DNA of 7,169 nucleotides from Cellvibrionales bacterium. GTDB lineage: Bacteria > Pseudomonadota > Gammaproteobacteria > Pseudomonadales > UBA7434. Both the position numbers and the translations under genes were made by a program. The notes beneath the pieces were generated by a model. That model did no database searches, was not told where the DNA came from, and saw only the letters and a program-made list of their open reading frames with translations. Where the stretch lies: contig DMZE01000229.1 of NCBI GenBank assembly GCA_003492055.1, positions 1-7,169 on the forward strand, written 5' to 3'. Shown piece by piece: positions 1-7,075 of the stretch. Position 1 is the stretch's first letter, and every line of letters begins with the position of its first letter.

Positions 1-33
1 CAATAGAATCAAATACAAAGGATTAAGCAGGCA

Positions 34-852
34 ATGACAGATTTACCCACCCTAGCGATATTAGCAACCATAAGCGCCGCTGTGTGTTACGCATTAGCGA
101 CCGTGCAGCTATTAATGGTCATGCAGTCGAATGCCAATCAACAGCAAACCCAAGCCTTCCCTATTTGGGGATTAGCCGGTGCTGTATTTCACTTGCTCAC
201 TATCAGCCTCAATACTATTCAACATCAGGGCTTAAGCAGCAGTCTTTTTGATGCGCTATCAATCACCGCATTTATTATTATGAGCATGGGTTTAATCGCG
301 CAAACCCGCTATACGCTCAGAGCCATGCTACTGCCCGCATTTATTATCGCTATTATTTGTTTGATTTTAGCGAGCAGTTATTCTCATCACACGCCCATAC
401 TGGCCACGTCGCCAGGGATGCTAACGCATATCCTCAGCTCCATTATTGCTTACAGCTTACTGAGCCTCGCTACGCTACTCGCACTTACATTAAAGCTTAT
501 GGATCGCGACTTGAAAGACCATCATGAAATTAGCTGGCTGCGTCAACTTCCGCCATTACAAACTATGGAAAGCCTCCTATTTCAACTGATTACCATTGGC
601 TGGCTAATACTCACTGCTGCCATTATTAGTGGTGGCATTTTTATTGATGACCTTTTCGCTCAGCATCTCGCACATAAAACCCTCTTCACAATAATCTCAT
701 GGTTTCTCTATGGCCTGCTGCTGATTGGCCGTCATAATTATGGCTGGCGCGGAACAACGGCATTAAAGCTGGCTATTGCCGCTTTTATTGCCCTAGTTCT
801 CGCCTACTTCGGATCAAAGTTTGTGCTTGAGATACTGCTAAAGTCATACTAA
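34..852 (+). CDS. ypjD: CcsA/YpjD-like inner-membrane protein (cytochrome c assembly family)
   Basis: The 272-residue product is almost entirely hydrophobic, with about eight likely membrane helices near residues 7-29, 44-64, 72-90, 97-115, 131-153, 178-203, 216-233 and 243-266. The length fits E. coli YpjD (about 260 residues). Recognisable family features are a His in LTHILSS (residue 132), PPLQTMESLLF (173-183), HKTLF (214-218) and GRHNYGWRG (232-240). The family resembles CcsA/HemX haem-handling proteins, but I do not see the tryptophan-rich WWD haem-binding motif of true CcsA, so a direct role in cytochrome c maturation should not be assumed. The start is an ATG preceded by AAGGA at 18-22, 11 nt upstream. 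In many gammaproteobacteria ypjD sits just before a CorB-type transporter gene, as here. Family assignment is fairly sure; the biochemical role is unknown. Confidence 0.85.
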   Translation: MTDLPTLAILATISAAVCYALATVQLLMVMQSNANQQQTQAFPIWGLAGAVFHLLTISLNTIQHQGLSSSLFDALSITAFIIMSMGLIAQTRYTLRAMLLPAFIIAIICLILASSYSHHTPILATSPGMLTHILSSIIAYSLLSLATLLALTLKLMDRDLKDHHEISWLRQLPPLQTMESLLFQLITIGWLILTAAIISGGIFIDDLFAQHLAHKTLFTIISWFLYGLLLIGRHNYGWRGTTALKLAIAAFIALVLAYFGSKFVLEILLKSY

Positions 853-1019
853 AGCAATGTTAAAATAACTCTCCATATTCAAATTAAGACTCCAATAAAC
901 TAAAGCTGCGCCAGGCAGCTCCCGGCATTGCTAACCCGCAAGCCTAATTTACGCTTGCTAAACCCTTCGGTTTTCTTCACTATTGCCGTCCGATTCGTAC
1001 ATAGAGGTCTACCCCGCAC
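853..1019 (+). promoter_or_regulatory. Spacer/leader upstream of corB with small hairpins
   Basis: This 167-bp gap contains three short inverted repeats in a row: AGCTGC/GCAGCT (904-909/915-920), GCAAGC/GCTTGC (938-943/953-958) and AAACC/GGTTT (960-964/969-973). The third is followed by TCTTC, which is only a weak U-tract. An outer 7-bp pair, AGCAATG/CATTGCT (853-859/926-932), could enclose the first. I see no convincing sigma70 promoter. The stretch may be an attenuating or structured leader for the transporter, or simply a spacer with chance repeats. Confidence 0.3.
1003..1008 (+). promoter_or_regulatory. Ribosome binding site supporting the TTG start of corB
   Basis: AGAGGT ends 11 nt before the TTG codon at 1020. 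The next in-frame ATG lies about 29 codons downstream and would remove the first membrane helix and the conserved SSSET segment. The TTG start is therefore preferred. Confidence 0.55.
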
Positions 1020-2336
1020 TTGGACGCTATTCCAATAAGTTGGCTGTTCACAGCATTGTTTTTTCTCATCCTGTGTTCAGCATTCTTCTCAAGCTCAGAA
1101 ACTAGCATGATGGCGTTAAATCGCTACCGGCTAAAACACCTTAAACAGAGTGGTCATCGTGGCGCGCGCAAAGCTTCACGATTGCTTGGTCGTACCGATC
1201 GATTAATTGGCTTAATCCTTATAGGCAATAACCTCGTCAATATCGCTGCCGCTTCACTGGCAACGGCTATTGCTGTAAGACTCTACGGTGATGCAGGTTA
1301 TTTTATTGCTACGGCCGCTTTAACAATAGTTATTTTAATATTTGCCGAAGTTACACCCAAAACTTTTGCCGCTTTATATCCTGAAAAAGTAGCCTTTCCT
1401 GCGTCTTATATTTTACAGCCACTGCAAGTTATATTTTACCCGCTAGTGTTTGTCACCAACCATATTACTAACGCTATTATTCGATGGCTGGGCGGCAACC
1501 CACAATACATCCAAAACGATGAACTTAGCTTTGAAGAAATGCGCGTTCTAGTGCAAGAATCTGGCGGGCAAATCCCTAAAAAACGTCGTGGCATGTTAAT
1601 GAACATTCTCGACCTAGAAAATGTTGTTGTTAATGACATTATGATTCCACGTAATGAAATTTACAGCATGGATATTAATGACAGCGCACAAGTACTGCTC
1701 GATCAAATTCGCGCTAGCGAATACACGCATATCCCTTTATTTAGAGATGAACTCGACGACCTAGTTGGCATCTTGCATTTACGACAAACCTCTCGCTTTC
1801 TCGGCTCCGCTGAATCCGACGGTAATGGCGATCAAGTGATGCTGGATAAACGGGCAATGATCGAATCGGCACGCGAGCCCTACTACATTCCTGAAGGCAC
1901 GCCGCTCCACACACAGCTATTTAACTTTCAACGTGAAAAACGTCGTATCGGTATAGTGGTTGATGAATACGGGGTTGTATTAGGCCTAGTGACCATAGAA
2001 GATATTTTGGAAGAAATTGTTGGCGATTACACCACCAACTTTACTGAGCAATTTGCTGACATTACTCACTTAGAAGACGGTAGCTTTGTCATTACCGGCT
2101 CGGCGACTATCCGTGATATTAACCGACAATTAGAGTGGGATTTACCAACACAGGGTGCAAAAACCCTTAACGGCCTTATTTTAGAGCAACTTGAATCGTT
2201 CCCCGATGCCAGCGGCGTTAGCCTTGCATTATATAATTATCGATTCGAAATATTAGATGTTCAGGATAATATGATTAGCAGTGTAAGATCGCTACGCATA
2301 CCGCTAGCCAATAACAAACATCATAATGAGCATTAA
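1020..2336 (+). CDS. corB: CNNM/CorB-type divalent metal transporter (HlyC/CorC family)
   Basis: The 438-residue protein has the full CNNM architecture. An N-terminal DUF21 membrane domain (about residues 1-185) carries SSSET (24-28), GNNLVN (69-74) and FAEVTPKTFA (108-117). A tandem CBS pair follows (about 200-335), with DIMIPRNEI (206-214) in the first repeat and VVDEYGVVLGLVTIEDILEEIVGD (313-336) in the second. A C-terminal CorC_HlyC domain (about 345-428) completes it. The family includes E. coli YfjD and Salmonella CorB and is linked to Mg2+ and Co2+ transport in the inner membrane, with the cytoplasmic CBS pair sensing nucleotide. Length is normal for the family and nothing appears truncated. 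It follows the YpjD-like gene on the same strand and may share its transcript. The start is TTG. The stop codon abuts a hairpin that terminates the converging operon. Confidence 0.92.
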   Translation: MDAIPISWLFTALFFLILCSAFFSSSETSMMALNRYRLKHLKQSGHRGARKASRLLGRTDRLIGLILIGNNLVNIAAASLATAIAVRLYGDAGYFIATAALTIVILIFAEVTPKTFAALYPEKVAFPASYILQPLQVIFYPLVFVTNHITNAIIRWLGGNPQYIQNDELSFEEMRVLVQESGGQIPKKRRGMLMNILDLENVVVNDIMIPRNEIYSMDINDSAQVLLDQIRASEYTHIPLFRDELDDLVGILHLRQTSRFLGSAESDGNGDQVMLDKRAMIESAREPYYIPEGTPLHTQLFNFQREKRRIGIVVDEYGVVLGLVTIEDILEEIVGDYTTNFTEQFADITHLEDGSFVITGSATIRDINRQLEWDLPTQGAKTLNGLILEQLESFPDASGVSLALYNYRFEILDVQDNMISSVRSLRIPLANNKHHNEH

Positions 2337-2368
2337 AAAAACGCTTTAAATACTGAAATTAAAGCGTT
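2335..2368 (-). terminator. Intrinsic terminator of the gamma-CA/DUF1289 operon
   Basis: A perfect 10-bp inverted repeat (2340-2349 with 2359-2368) encloses a 9-nt loop. Read on the minus strand, the stem runs directly into seven T residues (2341-2335). It begins 4 nt after the DUF1289 stop codon. On the plus strand the bases after the stem are CTCTCT, so it should work poorly for corB. The T-tract overlaps the last bases of the corB stop codon. Confidence 0.85.
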
Positions 2369-2372
2369 CTCT

Positions 2373-2603
2373 CTACTCAATTAATCGTCCCAAATCCTTT
2401 GCTCGCTGCACACTAGCGTTAACAACCTCTCGCTTAGTTTCTTCACTCAAAATCGACCAGCGACCGATTTCGTCAGCCTTACGATAACAGCCCTCACAAA
2501 CGTCGTTAATATCTAACACACAAACACCAATACAAGGTGACTCGATTTTATTTAAACTCATTGATTCAATCGCCATTCCAAAACATACTATTTTATTTAA
2601 CAC
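2373..2603 (-). CDS. DUF1289 family small four-cysteine protein
   Basis: This 76-residue protein has the DUF1289 signature: ESPCIGVC (residues 21-28), then CEGC (36-39), then a conserved Trp (49) and a helical C-terminal tail. The four cysteines follow a C-x3-C-x7-C-x2-C pattern that could bind zinc or an Fe-S cluster; that is inference, as I know of no established function. The open frame begins at GTG (2603), but no Shine-Dalgarno sequence precedes it. The family domain starts at about residue 19, so ATG at residue 10 (2576) or residue 15 (2561, giving a 62-residue MSLNKIESPC protein) is equally possible. I suspect the last of these. The frame opens 12 nt after the carbonic anhydrase homologue's stop codon, suggesting one transcript, and is followed at once by a terminator. 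Confidence 0.85.
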   Translation of the reverse strand: MLNKIVCFGMAIESMSLNKIESPCIGVCVLDINDVCEGCYRKADEIGRWSILSEETKREVVNASVQRAKDLGRLIE

Positions 2604-2615
2604 TTCAATTTAATA

Positions 2616-3149
2616 CTAAACTGACCGATCAACCACTTTTAAATCACGCATAAACCTCTGTCCATTATCAATATAATGATACGCTCCTTGCGACAATGCC
2701 TTGCACTCTTCCTCTGACAGCTTTCTTACCACTTTTCCCGGTGAACCCAAGACCATGACACCATCAGGAATAACCGTATTTTCTGTCACCAAAGCATTAG
2801 CACCAATAAGACAGTAATTGCCAATTTTAGCGCCATTTAATATCACCGCATTAATACCCACCAAACTATTATCACCAATACTGCAACCGTGCAGCATTGC
2901 CTTATGGCCAACGGTAACATGACGACCAATAACTAAAGGATAGCCAGGGTCGGCATGCAATACCGCAGCATCTTGAATATTAGACCCTTCACCAATAGTG
3001 ATGCTTTCAACATCGGCGCGGATGACGACAGCAAACCAAATACTCGCATTCGCTTTTATTTCGACACGCCCAATCACTTGCGCATCAGGAGCAATAAAAT
3101 TTACCGGCTGATGCTGCAAAGGGGAAAACTCTCCAAGCGAATACATCAT
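2616..3149 (-). CDS. Gamma-class carbonic anhydrase homologue (YrdA-like hexapeptide protein)
   Basis: The 177-residue protein is a left-handed beta-helix hexapeptide-repeat protein. Repeats of the I-G-x-x-x type run from about residue 25 to 125, followed by a C-terminal helix. Three metal-binding histidines are visible: His65 in VLHAD, and His82 and His87 in GHKAMLHGC. Arg44 and Asp46 (RAD) and Gln59 match Arg59, Asp61 and Gln75 of the archaeal enzyme Cam, with the spacing from Gln to the first His conserved. The acidic loop that carries Cam's proton-shuttle glutamate is missing, as in YrdA/PaaY/CaiE-type members, whose carbonic anhydrase activity varies or is unproven. The product should be a cytosolic trimer. 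ATG at 3149 follows GGGG (3163-3160) at a 10-nt spacing; a second ATG is adjacent. It heads a likely two-gene operon with DUF1289. Confidence 0.92.
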   Translation of the reverse strand: MMYSLGEFSPLQHQPVNFIAPDAQVIGRVEIKANASIWFAVVIRADVESITIGEGSNIQDAAVLHADPGYPLVIGRHVTVGHKAMLHGCSIGDNSLVGINAVILNGAKIGNYCLIGANALVTENTVIPDGVMVLGSPGKVVRKLSEEECKALSQGAYHYIDNGQRFMRDLKVVDRSV

Positions 3150-3197
3150 AATTTTTAAGCCCCATCAAAACGTCATTTAAACCAAGCGGAGAAGAAA

Positions 3198-3226
3198 AAT
3201 ACATAACAAGCATAACCGTTGGTCAG
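3198..3226 (-). promoter_or_regulatory. Possible sigma70 promoter for the gamma-CA operon
   Basis: On the minus strand, CTGACC (3226-3221, 4 of 6 to consensus), a 17-bp spacer and TGTATT (3203-3198, 4 of 6) would start transcription near 3191. That gives a leader of about 42 nt before the ATG at 3149. Placement is sensible, but both hexamers are imperfect in an AT-rich region. Confidence 0.35.
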
Positions 3227-3296
3227 AAAAACAAATCTTTAAATCACAACTAACCCATTGTTTTAAAATGAATTAATATAAAAAAGCTCTCTCAAC

Positions 3297-3334
3297 TCAG
3301 CCATTATATAGATCAGACGAAGATCTATAGCTGA
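3297..3334. repeat. Two-part inverted repeat
   Basis: TATAGATC (3307-3314) pairs with GATCTATA (3322-3329) around a 7-base spacer. A further TCAGC/GCTGA pair (3297-3301/3330-3334) extends the stem past a 5-base bulge on the left side. There is no T-tract on either strand, so this is more like an operator or an RNA stem than a terminator. Confidence 0.55.
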
Positions 3335-3367
3335 TTACTTATTGAACAACTAGATTGAATCAAGTAA

Positions 3368-3412
3368 TATGACTTTGCTCAACCAATTCAGTGACTCCAT
3401 AAAAAAGTCATA
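3368..3412. repeat. 9-bp perfect inverted repeat with 27-base spacer
   Basis: TATGACTTT (3368-3376) is the exact reverse complement of AAAGTCATA (3404-3412). The spacer is long and AT-rich and neither side has a T-tract. Role unknown. Confidence 0.45.
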
Positions 3413-3460
3413 GCAAGTGTAAGTCAATTAGCAAATTATTCGGGGAAACAACGTAAATTT

Positions 3461-3506
3461 ATTAACAACATAAATAACGAAAAACAAAAACAACCATGTT
3501 GTTAAT
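3461..3506. repeat. 11-bp perfect inverted repeat with 24-base spacer
   Basis: ATTAACAACAT (3461-3471) is the exact reverse complement of ATGTTGTTAAT (3496-3506). The right arm overlaps a 10-bp palindrome, ATCAATTGAT (3505-3514). An 11-bp perfect match at this distance is not expected often by chance, though AT richness raises the odds. It could be a DNA-binding site or an RNA stem. Confidence 0.5.
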
Positions 3507-3531
3507 CAATTGATAAAACTCAGTACACAAC

Positions 3532-3559
3532 AAAAAAAAGACATTGGAGCCACTCCAAT
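3532..3559 (-). terminator. Minus-strand intrinsic-terminator-like hairpin
   Basis: A 7-bp perfect stem (ATTGGAG/CTCCAAT, 3543-3549 with 3553-3559) with a 3-base loop is followed on the minus strand by GTC and then eight T residues (3539-3532). On the plus strand there is no T-tract, so the polarity is clear. No minus-strand gene ends nearby. It could end an antisense or small RNA starting in about 3570-3690, or stop readthrough from the queA-tgt-yqfO operon. Confidence 0.5.
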
Positions 3560-3597
3560 AGATTGATTAGCTGTTTGTGCGAGATAAAGTTTAAAAC

Positions 3598-3626
3598 CTG
3601 AAAAAAATCTCCGCTGTCGATATAAC
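3598..3626 (+). promoter_or_regulatory. Likely sigma70 promoter for the DUF3135 gene
   Basis: CTGAAA (3598-3603, 4 of 6 to consensus) and TATAAC (3621-3626, 5 of 6) are separated by exactly 17 bp. Transcription would start near 3633, leaving a leader of about 58 nt before the ATG at 3692. Confidence 0.5.
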
Positions 3627-3691
3627 ATCGTCATGAGTACGTTATTAATGCGTTTAAAAAATCATTTTAGGATTAATAAAGCGAGTTAGGG

Positions 3692-4135
3692 ATGTCTTAC
3701 GACGATACACACACAAATACCCATTCAAAATCATCTGCTACTACAGAGCTTCAAAAACTGACTCTGCCAGACTTTGATACCTTGCGATCTATGGCAAAAA
3801 ACGATCCCGAAGAACTCGAGAGTCTTCGCATTGCCCTGTGTAATAAAGTCATTGACGAAGCGCCCGATCATGCTAAGCCTCGCTTACATGGACTCATGTT
3901 TCAAATCAATAGTCGTCGAAGTCTCGCATCTTCAGAAATGGAAGCCTGCGAAGAGCTATCAAGCATGATGAAAGAATCACTTCAGCATATGCAATCAATG
4001 CTAAAAGATCTTCGTACTATGCAATCAGAAAGCATATTGCTTTCCACACGACGTTTTCATAACAATGAAAGCGACGCTCAAGGCCATACAAAACAGACCG
4101 CCGATATATTGCCCTTTAGGCAAATAAACCATTAA
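3692..4135 (+). CDS. DUF3135 family protein, function unknown
   Basis: The 147-residue soluble protein matches DUF3135 as I know it from gammaproteobacteria. The conserved core (about residues 24-95) begins LPDFDTLRSMAKNDPEELE, continues with a helical LRIALCNKVIDEAP segment, and then RLHGLMFQINSRRSLAS with EACEELSSMM. The N-terminal 20 residues are rich in Thr, Ser and His and probably disordered. Residues 85-110 look helical and Met-rich. No signal peptide, membrane segment or catalytic motif is evident and no function is known to me. The start is weakly supported: AGGG touches the ATG, AGGA (3669-3672) is too distant at 19 nt, and only GCGAG (3681-3685) lies at a usable distance. It has its own probable promoter and converges with the YqfO-like gene, with 15 bp between stop codons. 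Confidence 0.85.
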   Translation: MSYDDTHTNTHSKSSATTELQKLTLPDFDTLRSMAKNDPEELESLRIALCNKVIDEAPDHAKPRLHGLMFQINSRRSLASSEMEACEELSSMMKESLQHMQSMLKDLRTMQSESILLSTRRFHNNESDAQGHTKQTADILPFRQINH

Positions 4136-4150
4136 GCCCGCCAATCAATC

Positions 4151-4465
4151 TTAGAGGCTAGCGTTCACAAGCCAATACTCATAGGCCGGCTCTTGATAGG
4201 GATGCACTTCAACTAGAGCTTCAACCACTGACGCTATAATATCGTCATTCACTACCATTTCTACACGGTATTCATCAACGCTTGCAACAACACCTTGTTG
4301 ACCAATAAAGGGCACACTTCCCTCTAACGCACGAAATTGTCCCTGCCCAGCCACCTGCCAAGCACAGCAATCATAGTTCCCTATTTTTCCAGCGCCCAAT
4401 GCAAACAAAGCCAACTTGACTGACTCAACATGCGATTTAGGAACAAAAAAACAGAGCTTGTACAT
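4151..4465 (-). CDS. YqfO/NIF3-like small protein (CutA/PII-like fold expected)
   Basis: The 104-residue protein resembles the stand-alone YqfO family, equivalent to the domain inserted in Bacillus YqfO and other NIF3 proteins. Diagnostic stretches are FFVPKSHVESVKLALFALGAGKIGNYDCCAW (6-36), a GQGQFRALEGSVPFIG segment (40-55) and HPYQEPAYEYW (88-98). The NIF3 di-metal domains are absent, so this is the small single-domain form, not a truncated NIF3. Proteins of this type have a ferredoxin-like, trimer-forming fold related to CutA1 and PII; ligand and role are unknown. The ATG at 4465 is 6 nt after the tgt stop codon with no obvious Shine-Dalgarno, suggesting translational coupling in a queA-tgt-yqfO operon. 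No terminator follows before the converging DUF3135 gene. Confidence 0.85.
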   Translation of the reverse strand: MYKLCFFVPKSHVESVKLALFALGAGKIGNYDCCAWQVAGQGQFRALEGSVPFIGQQGVVASVDEYRVEMVVNDDIIASVVEALVEVHPYQEPAYEYWLVNASL

Positions 4466-4471
4466 ACCGTT

Positions 4472-5635
<1,164 letters not shown>

Positions 5636-5669
5636 TCATACAATTATTAATTAAAGTCATTTTAGATGC

Positions 5670-6692
5670 TTAGCTAATAAACATAGCATCGCCATAAGAG
5701 AAGAAGCGATACTTTTGATCAATCGCTGCTTGATAGGCATTTAAAGTATTTTCCCGACCGGCAAACGCACTGACCAACATGATTAAGCTCGATTCAGGCA
5801 AATGGAAATTAGTAATCATCGCATCGATACTTTTATATTCATAACCGGGGTAAATAAAGATTTCTGTATCGCCGTAGTAGGGCTCAATCCAGCCTTTAGC
5901 AACACTTGCCGTTTCTATACAGCGGACCGAAGTCGTTCCCACTGCAATAATTCTACCGCCCGCAGCCCTCGCCTCACGAATCTGATTACAGACATCGGCA
6001 CCGACTTCGGCGTATTCGGAATGCATTTTATGGTCTTCAATTTGATCTTCACGCACAGGTTGAAAAGTGCCAGCGCCAACATGTAAGGTAACAAAAGCAA
6101 AATTAACACCTTTGTCACGCAGCGTATTCAAAATAGCCTGATCAAAATGCAAGCCGGCGGTTGGCGCAGCAACGGCACCTTCGCGCTCAGAGTAAACCGT
6201 CTGATAGCGCTCCCTATCCATGTCTTCATCTTCACGATCAATATAAGGCGGTAAAGGCATATGCCCCACAGCCTGTAAAACCATCGCCAGTGAAGCATCG
6301 TCATCACTCTCAATAAGAAACATATCATCGACACGATCGACAACACGAATCGACAAATCTTTATCGAGTAAGATACGGCTACCGGGTTTAGGTGATTTAC
6401 TCGCACGGATTTGGGCGATACCTCGAGAGCCACTAGTAATGCGTTCGACCATAACCTCGACTTTACCGCCGGTTTCTTTTTCACCAAACAGGCGAGCAGG
6501 AATAACACGTGTGTTATTAAATATAAGTAAATCGTTAGGGTTAAGAAGATCGACTAAATCGACAAAGCCATGATGACCAAGATTGCCATCATTGCGATCC
6601 ATCGCCAGCAAACGCGAAGCGGTACGCTGCTCAGCTGGATAACGAGCGATCAATTCATCGGGGAGTTGGTATTGGAAATCAGTTAAATTCAT
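5670..6692 (-). CDS. queA: S-adenosylmethionine:tRNA ribosyltransferase-isomerase
   Basis: QueA transfers and isomerises the ribosyl part of S-adenosylmethionine onto preQ1-modified tRNA, giving epoxyqueuosine; it acts directly after Tgt. The protein matches E. coli QueA from the N-terminal [18 protein letters not shown] to the C-terminal [12 protein letters not shown]. Strong blocks (ATG numbering) are [13 protein letters not shown] (58-70), [11 protein letters not shown] (143-153), [22 protein letters not shown] (163-184), [13 protein letters not shown] (202-214), GTTSVR (252-257) and [19 protein letters not shown] (294-312). The length is 340, a little shorter at the C-terminus than the E. 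coli protein (356) but otherwise complete. The frame is open to a TTG at 6701, but ATG at 6692 gives MNLTDF, which lines up with E. coli MRVTDF, and I chose it. No clear Shine-Dalgarno or strong promoter was found upstream. Confidence 0.96.
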   Translation of the reverse strand: MNLTDFQYQLPDELIARYPAEQRTASRLLAMDRNDGNLGHHGFVDLVDLLNPNDLLIFNNTRVIPARLFGEKETGGKVEVMVERITSGSRGIAQIRASKSPKPGSRILLDKDLSIRVVDRVDDMFLIESDDDASLAMVLQAVGHMPLPPYIDREDEDMDRERYQTVYSEREGAVAAPTAGLHFDQAILNTLRDKGVNFAFVTLHVGAGTFQPVREDQIEDHKMHSEYAEVGADVCNQIREARAAGGRIIAVGTTSVRCIETASVAKGWIEPYYGDTEIFIYPGYEYKSIDAMITNFHLPESSLIMLVSAFAGRENTLNAYQAAIDQKYRFFSYGDAMFIS

Positions 6693-6843
6693 GGTGAACA
6701 AACAGCTTATTAGATTAGACGAAATTTGTTGTTCAGATTAGCGGAAAAACGGAACGTAAGCCAGTGATTTACAGGACAATATTATCGAGAATGCGGTTCA
6801 TTGCGTTGAGTTTATACCGTTAGAGTAATCTGTTGTTGTTTGA

Positions 6844-6868
6844 AAGCGAGAAAACGCGTTTATCGCTT
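6844..6868. promoter_or_regulatory. Near-perfect 25-bp palindrome abutting the tRNA-Leu promoter
   Basis: AAGCGA (6844-6849) and TCGCTT (6863-6868) flank the perfect palindrome AAACGCGTTT (6852-6861), with only GA on one side and A on the other unmatched. The right arm overlaps the first two bases of the -35 element at 6867. It has the shape of an operator for a dimeric DNA-binding protein, but I do not recognise the motif. Confidence 0.4.
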
Positions 6869-6894
6869 GCACCCCTCGATTCCGCTGATATAAT
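6867..6894 (+). promoter_or_regulatory. Sigma70-type promoter of tRNA-Leu
   Basis: TTGCAC (6867-6872, 5 of 6 to consensus), a 16-bp spacer and a perfect TATAAT (6889-6894) are followed by the GC-rich CGCTGCCCG. A GC-rich discriminator is typical of stable-RNA promoters under stringent control. Transcription should start near 6901, about 82 nt before the mature tRNA. Confidence 0.85.
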
Positions 6895-6901
6895 CGCTGC
6901 C

Positions 6902-6936
6902 CGTTTGGAGCTGCTCGATTAATTAGCAACCAAACG
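6902..6936 (+). other. Stem-loop in the tRNA-Leu precursor leader
   Basis: CGTTTGG (6902-6908) pairs with CCAAACG (6930-6936), with an inner TGCT/AGCA pair (6912-6915/6925-6928). It would form at the 5' end of the precursor transcript. No T-tract follows, so it is not a terminator. It may protect the end or guide processing; that is inference. Confidence 0.4.
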
Positions 6937-6965
6937 TTAAGCCGATAGCAAACAAAGTTAAAGGG

Positions 6966-6979
6966 CTTAAAATTTTAAG
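6966..6979. repeat. 14-bp perfect palindrome in the tRNA leader
   Basis: CTTAAAATTTTAAG lies 4 nt before the mature tRNA 5' end, inside the leader that RNase P would remove. Being wholly AT in its core, it is only a weak RNA hairpin. It may be chance. Confidence 0.3.
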
Positions 6980-6983
6980 TAAG

Positions 6984-7068
6984 GCCAGTGTGGTGAAATT
7001 GGTAGACACGCTAGATTCAAAATCTGGTTCCTTCGGGAGTGGCGGTTCGAGTCCGCCCACTGGTACCA
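6984..7068 (+). tRNA. tRNA-Leu (anticodon CAA)
   Basis: The 85-nt sequence folds as a complete class II tRNA. The acceptor stem GCCAGTG/CACTGGT (6984-6990/7058-7064) has a G-U first pair, as in E. coli tRNA-Leu(UAA). The D-arm contains GGTAGAC. The anticodon stem is CTAGA/TCTGG with loop TTCAAAA, giving anticodon CAA at 7018-7020, which reads UUG. A long variable arm has a TCC-TTCG-GGA hairpin, and the T-arm is GGCGG-TTCGAGT-CCGCC (7041-7057). Discriminator A (7065) is followed by an encoded CCA (7066-7068). It diverges from queA and has its own promoter and terminator. CAA-type tRNA-Leu is not a Tgt substrate, so the link to queA is positional only. Confidence 0.97.
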
Positions 7069-7075
7069 AACAAAT

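Larger units (their letters stand above)
3150..3691. other. 542-bp AT-rich divergent intergenic region with four inverted repeats
   Basis: No open frame of convincing length or with a ribosome binding site is present on either strand; the clearest short frame is a 14-codon ATG frame at 3369-3413 without a Shine-Dalgarno. The region is visibly richer in A and T than its neighbours. It separates the divergent gamma-CA and DUF3135 genes and must hold both promoters. Spread across 3297-3559 are four inverted repeats, listed separately. They could be operators, RNA structures, or remains of a lost gene or small RNA. Confidence 0.6.

Noticed and set aside
956..984. Possible corB promoter TTGCTA, 17-bp spacer, CACTAT
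   Set aside because: The -10 matches only 3 of 6 positions and the site overlaps small hairpins; too weak to list.
1436..1639. Minus-strand open frame of 67 codons inside corB
   Set aside because: Lies wholly within the strongly conserved corB coding frame and its product resembles no family I know; an out-of-frame shadow.
2955..3158. Plus-strand open frame antisense to the gamma-CA homologue
   Set aside because: Its codons are the complement of a conserved hexapeptide-repeat protein; no ribosome binding site and no family resemblance.
3369..3413. Short ATG frame (14 codons) in the large intergenic region
   Set aside because: No Shine-Dalgarno precedes it, and it coincides with the arms of an inverted repeat, so the ATG and stop can be explained by the repeat.
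4105..4130. TTGCC/GGCAA hairpin near the end of the DUF3135 gene as a terminator for the converging operon
   Set aside because: Only 5 bp and lacks a T-tract on either strand.
5915..6508. Alternative-frame open frames within queA (5915-6118 and 6128-6508 minus, 5802-6086 plus)
   Set aside because: All lie inside the well-conserved queA frame and have unnatural composition; shadows.
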